Origin: Yeosuana aquiaggeris | GTDB taxonomy: Bacteria > Bacteroidota > Bacteroidia > Flavobacteriales > Flavobacteriaceae | Reading direction: 5' to 3' | Length of the DNA stretch: 64,000 nt | Assembly: GCF_044003965.1 (NCBI RefSeq) | Contig: NZ_JBAWKC010000002.1 | Coordinates: forward strand, 62,001 to 126,000 | Shown: positions 61,071 to 64,000 of the stretch, in pieces | Numbering within the stretch: position 1 is the stretch's first letter | How the letters are laid out: every line of letters begins with the position of its first letter | Program-made: the position numbers and the translations under genes | Notes under the pieces: model-generated | Database searches by the model: none | What the model was told of the DNA's origin: nothing | Seen by the model: the letters and a program-made list of their open reading frames with translations, nothing else

Positions 61071-63467
61071 TTAGTATTGAGAATCTTCTTCCTCTTCTTC
61101 AGGAATGATATTAATAGCAGGCTCTTTTAATACATTTTTATTAGCAATACTTCTTTCTAGTGAAAGCAACAAAGAGGGTAATAAAACTAAGTTTGAGAGC
61201 ATGGCAAATAAAAGAGTGATAGAAACTAATCCGCCTAAGGCCACAGTGCCTCCAAAGCTAGAAATGGTAAATACTGAGAATCCAAAGAACAGCACTATAG
61301 ATGTATAAAACATACTCACACCCGTTTCTCTTAAGGCAGCATAAACAGATTTATTAATTCTCCAATGGTTGGCTTGAAGTTCTTGTCTGTATTTGGCTAA
61401 AAAGTGAATGGTATCATCAACAGAAATTCCAAAAGCTATACTAAAGACCAAAATAGTTGATGGTTTTATAGGAACCCCTAAATAACCCATTAAGCCCGCG
61501 GTTATGAGTAAAGGCAGTAAGTTTGGAATAAGGGAGACTACTATCATTTTAAAAGACCTGAACATATAAGCCATGAACAATGAAATTAAGAATATGGCTA
61601 GTGACAATGAAATGGCTAAGTTTTTAACTAAATATTTCGTGCCTTTTTGAAACACCAAAGCTTTTCCAGTCATGGTCACATTATACTGGTCTTTTGGAAA
61701 CACATTATTAATTTTATTTTGAACATTTTCTTCAATGTGCTCCATCTTATCGGTCCCAATATCTTTCATAAAGGTGGTTATGCGAGCATACTGACCCGTA
61801 CTGTCAACAAAATTTTTAAACAAATCAACATTTGAAGTTGAGTTTTTTGCATACGATAAAATGAAACTATTTTCTTGGGAAGTAGGCAATTGATAATGTT
61901 TTGGATTGCCGTTATAATAGGCCTGTTTTGAATATTTTACCAAACTAACTACTGAAATAGGTTTTGATAATTCAGGAGTTTCAATAATTAACTCTTCAAG
62001 CTCATTCATGCGCTTTAAAGTAGACAGTTTCAACACGCCCTTTTTACGCTTGGTATCAACCATAATTTCTAAAGGCATGATACCATTAAATTCTTCTTCA
62101 AAAAACCGGATGTCCTTGAAAAACTGAGTGTTTTTAGGCATGTCTTCAATCAAACTACCTGAAATTCTAATTTGGTAAATACCTATAAAACTTAAAATAA
62201 GGAGTAAAACGGATGTGGCATAAATAGCAATTCTCTTTCGTTTTACAATTCGCTCAATCCAACTTACAAAATAACCAACCCAACGTCTGTTTAAATGTTC
62301 TAAATGTCTCTCTTTTGGGTAAGGTAAGAAAGAATATAAAATAGGGATGATTAAAATACATAATATGAAAATAGCTAAAATGCTTAAAGAAGCTACTGTG
62401 CCGAACTCTTTTAAAAGCTGACTTTCAGTTAACATAAAGGTCGCAAAACCAGAGGCTGTTGTTACATTAGTCATTAAGGTGGCATTGCCTATTTTGGTGA
62501 TTACACGTTGCAATGATTTTACCTTATTGCCATGTAATTTTACCTCACGCTGATATTTATTAATTAAGAAGATGCAGTTAGGGATACCAATAACTATAAT
62601 TAAAGGGGGTATAAGTGCTGTTAAAACAGTGATTTCATAATTTAGCAATCCAATAATTCCAAAGGTCCACATCACGCCAGTGCAGACTACAACAAGAGAA
62701 ATGAGCGTGGCTCTAAAGGATCTAAAAAAGAAAAAGAATATAAGTGAAGTAACTAGTAATGCTGCGCCAATAAACAAGCCTATTTCATCAACAATATTTT
62801 GTGAATTCAGGGTGCGTATATAGGGCATTCCAGAAACTCTTACGTCTATTTCATGAACAATTTCAAAAGCTTCTATTTGAGGCTGTAAAACTGAAATCAC
62901 AAAGTCTTTTCTTACGGAAGTATTTACAATATCTTTTTTTAGGTAAATAGCAGTTCTTATGGTTCTGGTATCTTTATTGAACAGAAAATTATCGTAAAAG
63001 GGATATTTTTTGAACAGATCATTTTCTAATATAGCAATCTGTTCCGTTGAAGAAATGGAATCTTTTATAAATGGTTCAAGTACAAATTTTTCGTTTATAG
63101 TATCTTTTACAAGTTTTTGCAGATCTTTAATGGAAACAACTGTTTCTACTTCATCATATTTTTTAAAAGAATCAGATAAATTATTCCAGGCATTCAGTTT
63201 TTTAACCGTAAAAAGTGATGAATCTTTAACTCCCAAAACTATCAGGTTACCCTCTTCACCAAATATTTTTAAAAAATTCTTATAGGTCATGTTTACTTCA
63301 TGATCATCGGGTAAGAGGTTAGCTTCAGTATACGTAAACCGCATATTTTTCCACTGTAAGCTAAAGAAGATCGTTATAATAATAATGGAAACAAGTATAG
63401 CAATTTTATTACGCAATATGAGTCTTGCAATAATGTCCCAAAAATCTTTTGTAAAAAGTTTTAACAT
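61071..63467 (-). CDS. RND-superfamily (MMPL-type) membrane protein
   Basis: A 798-aa protein with 12 predicted transmembrane helices in two 6-helix halves, each preceded by a periplasmic loop. The second half has the SSD/MMPL signature GISVDDTIHFLAKYRQE. Shorter than AcrB-type pumps and without MFP or TolC neighbours; such proteins usually move lipids or hydrophobic molecules. A -7 TACCTTTG (63487-63494, minus strand) lies 19 nt upstream. Confidence 0.87.
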   Translation of the reverse strand: MLKLFTKDFWDIIARLILRNKIAILVSIIIITIFFSLQWKNMRFTYTEANLLPDDHEVNMTYKNFLKIFGEEGNLIVLGVKDSSLFTVKKLNAWNNLSDSFKKYDEVETVVSIKDLQKLVKDTINEKFVLEPFIKDSISSTEQIAILENDLFKKYPFYDNFLFNKDTRTIRTAIYLKKDIVNTSVRKDFVISVLQPQIEAFEIVHEIDVRVSGMPYIRTLNSQNIVDEIGLFIGAALLVTSLIFFFFFRSFRATLISLVVVCTGVMWTFGIIGLLNYEITVLTALIPPLIIVIGIPNCIFLINKYQREVKLHGNKVKSLQRVITKIGNATLMTNVTTASGFATFMLTESQLLKEFGTVASLSILAIFILCILIIPILYSFLPYPKERHLEHLNRRWVGYFVSWIERIVKRKRIAIYATSVLLLILSFIGIYQIRISGSLIEDMPKNTQFFKDIRFFEEEFNGIMPLEIMVDTKRKKGVLKLSTLKRMNELEELIIETPELSKPISVVSLVKYSKQAYYNGNPKHYQLPTSQENSFILSYAKNSTSNVDLFKNFVDSTGQYARITTFMKDIGTDKMEHIEENVQNKINNVFPKDQYNVTMTGKALVFQKGTKYLVKNLAISLSLAIFLISLFMAYMFRSFKMIVVSLIPNLLPLLITAGLMGYLGVPIKPSTILVFSIAFGISVDDTIHFLAKYRQELQANHWRINKSVYAALRETGVSMFYTSIVLFFGFSVFTISSFGGTVALGGLVSITLLFAMLSNLVLLPSLLLSLERSIANKNVLKEPAINIIPEEEEEDSQY

Positions 63468-63486
63468 GATTTGTTTAAAAGATGTG

Positions 63487-63494
63487 CAAAGGTA
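63487..63494 (-). promoter_or_regulatory. -7 promoter element of the MMPL-type gene
   Basis: The minus strand reads TACCTTTG, a perfect TAnnTTTG, 19 nt before the start codon. Confidence 0.45.
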
Positions 63495-63612
63495 GAAAAA
63501 ACAACCTATTAGAAATGATTATAGCTTAATAATGTTATGTTAAACACATACTTAGAGGCCACATCATCAATAATATTGATAAATAAAAAGTTCTTATAGA
63601 GTGTTATATAAA

Positions 63613-63648
63613 AAATAAAGAAGCGACATTTAAGTCGCTTCTTTATTT
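63613..63648 (-). terminator. intrinsic terminator of frr
   Basis: A perfect 15-bp stem (AAATAAAGAAGCGAC / GTCGCTTCTTTATTT) with a 6-nt loop. The right arm overlaps the frr stop codon by two bases and a T run follows on the minus strand. Confidence 0.88.
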
Positions 63649-64000
63649 ATACGGTCATGATTTCCCTTTCTTTGATTTCGAGAATTTCATCAATTCTTCT
63701 AACGTACTTATCTGTTAATTCTTGTATGTCAATTTCTGCGTTTTTCTTAAGGTCTTCAGAAATATCTTCAGATTTTTTAATTTCATTGTTGGCATCTTTA
63801 CGAGCACTTCTTACCCCAATTTTAGCATCTTCAGCCTCCGCTTTCGCTTGCTTCGCTAAATCTCTACGACGCTCTTCAGTAAGTGGTGGCACATTAATAA
63901 TAATAGTTTCACCATTGTTCATAGGATTAAATCCCAAGTTAGCAATCATGATCCCTTTTTCAATTTCTTGAAGCATGCCTCTTTCCCAAGGCTGAACAGT
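63647..64000 (-). CDS. frr: ribosome recycling factor, C-terminal part
   Basis: Releases ribosomes from mRNA after termination, with EF-G. The frame runs off the right edge: TVQPWERGMLQEIEKGI at 64000 down, then NVPPLTEERRRDLAKQAKAEAEDAK, a standard RRF core, ending in EREIMTV. 117 of roughly 184 residues are in the window. Confidence 0.95.
   Translation of the reverse strand, partial: TVQPWERGMLQEIEKGIMIANLGFNPMNNGETIIINVPPLTEERRRDLAKQAKAEAEDAKIGVRSARKDANNEIKKSEDISEDLKKNAEIDIQELTDKYVRRIDEILEIKEREIMTV

Noticed and set aside
1..64000. Mobile elements, prophage, CRISPR arrays or a horizontally acquired island
   Set aside because: No transposase, integrase, terminal repeats or spaced repeats were seen, and base composition looks even by eye.

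Overview
The window is chromosomal DNA of an AT-rich member of the Bacteroidota, most likely a marine Flavobacteriaceae. The evidence is consistent: TonB-dependent receptors with carboxypeptidase-like N-terminal domains, a type IX secretion (T9SS) sorting domain, a PiT transporter with a PhoU-like tail, a lipoprotein-type nitrous oxide reductase cluster, and many promoters with the Bacteroidota -7 element TAnnTTTG. I see no mobile element, CRISPR array or rRNA. There is one tRNA (Ser-GGA). The window opens in the 3' end of a DUF3109 gene and closes inside frr.

Layout. 1-4.2 kb: class Ia ribonucleotide reductase (nrdB, nrdA). 4.3-12.2 kb, leftward: a low-affinity PiT transporter and a high-affinity phosphate operon (porin, pstS, pstC, pstA, pstB, phoU). 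12.5-17.8 kb: a small MORN-type secreted protein, then a leftward TonB-dependent receptor and beta-helix lipoprotein pair, and an orphan carboxypeptidase-like domain protein. 17.9-25.4 kb: housekeeping genes (dgt, dxs, tadA, a ClC channel, aspS). 25.6-36.7 kb: an orphan TonB receptor, a leftward TetR/TolC/MFP/RND efflux operon and a polyprenyl synthetase. 36.8-45.9 kb: nitrogen-oxide block with ric and a complete clade II-like nos cluster (two cytochromes c, fasciclin, nosZ, membrane protein, nosL, nosD, nosF, nosY) plus an Fe-S Rrf2 regulator. 46-50 kb: sucA-sucB. 50-54 kb: an outer-membrane barrel, a broken T9SS fragment, a duplicated micro-ORF, an aspartic protease, TatD and asparaginase. 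54-64 kb: tRNA-Ser, an exbB/exbD operon with one frameshifted member, a barrel protein, a PAP2-like protein, rpoN, asnS, an MMPL-type RND protein and frr.

How the parts fit. The 10.9-17.8 kb region looks like a phosphate-starvation regulon. The porin, the TonB receptor and the orphan domain gene all have TTAACA-like half-sites in 11-bp phase, ending exactly 13 nt before a -7 TTTG. This resembles PhoB/PhoP boxes and fixes their start codons downstream of the longest-ORF starts. The receptor and its acidic, probably surface-exposed lipoprotein are therefore candidates for a phosphorus-uptake system.

The nos operon and ric share a second architecture: a TGA-N6-TCA dyad centred 36.5 nt upstream of the final G of an identical -7 box (TATTTTTG). 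This is the position of a class II Crp/Fnr activator. ric and the Rrf2 gene also share an identical 14-mer exactly 35 nt before their start codons, a candidate operator for the Rrf2 protein. Other points of note are a one-base frameshift in the exbB-exbD operon, a duplicated 33-residue membrane ORF next to a beheaded T9SS gene, and a ClC protein with valine at the internal-glutamate position.
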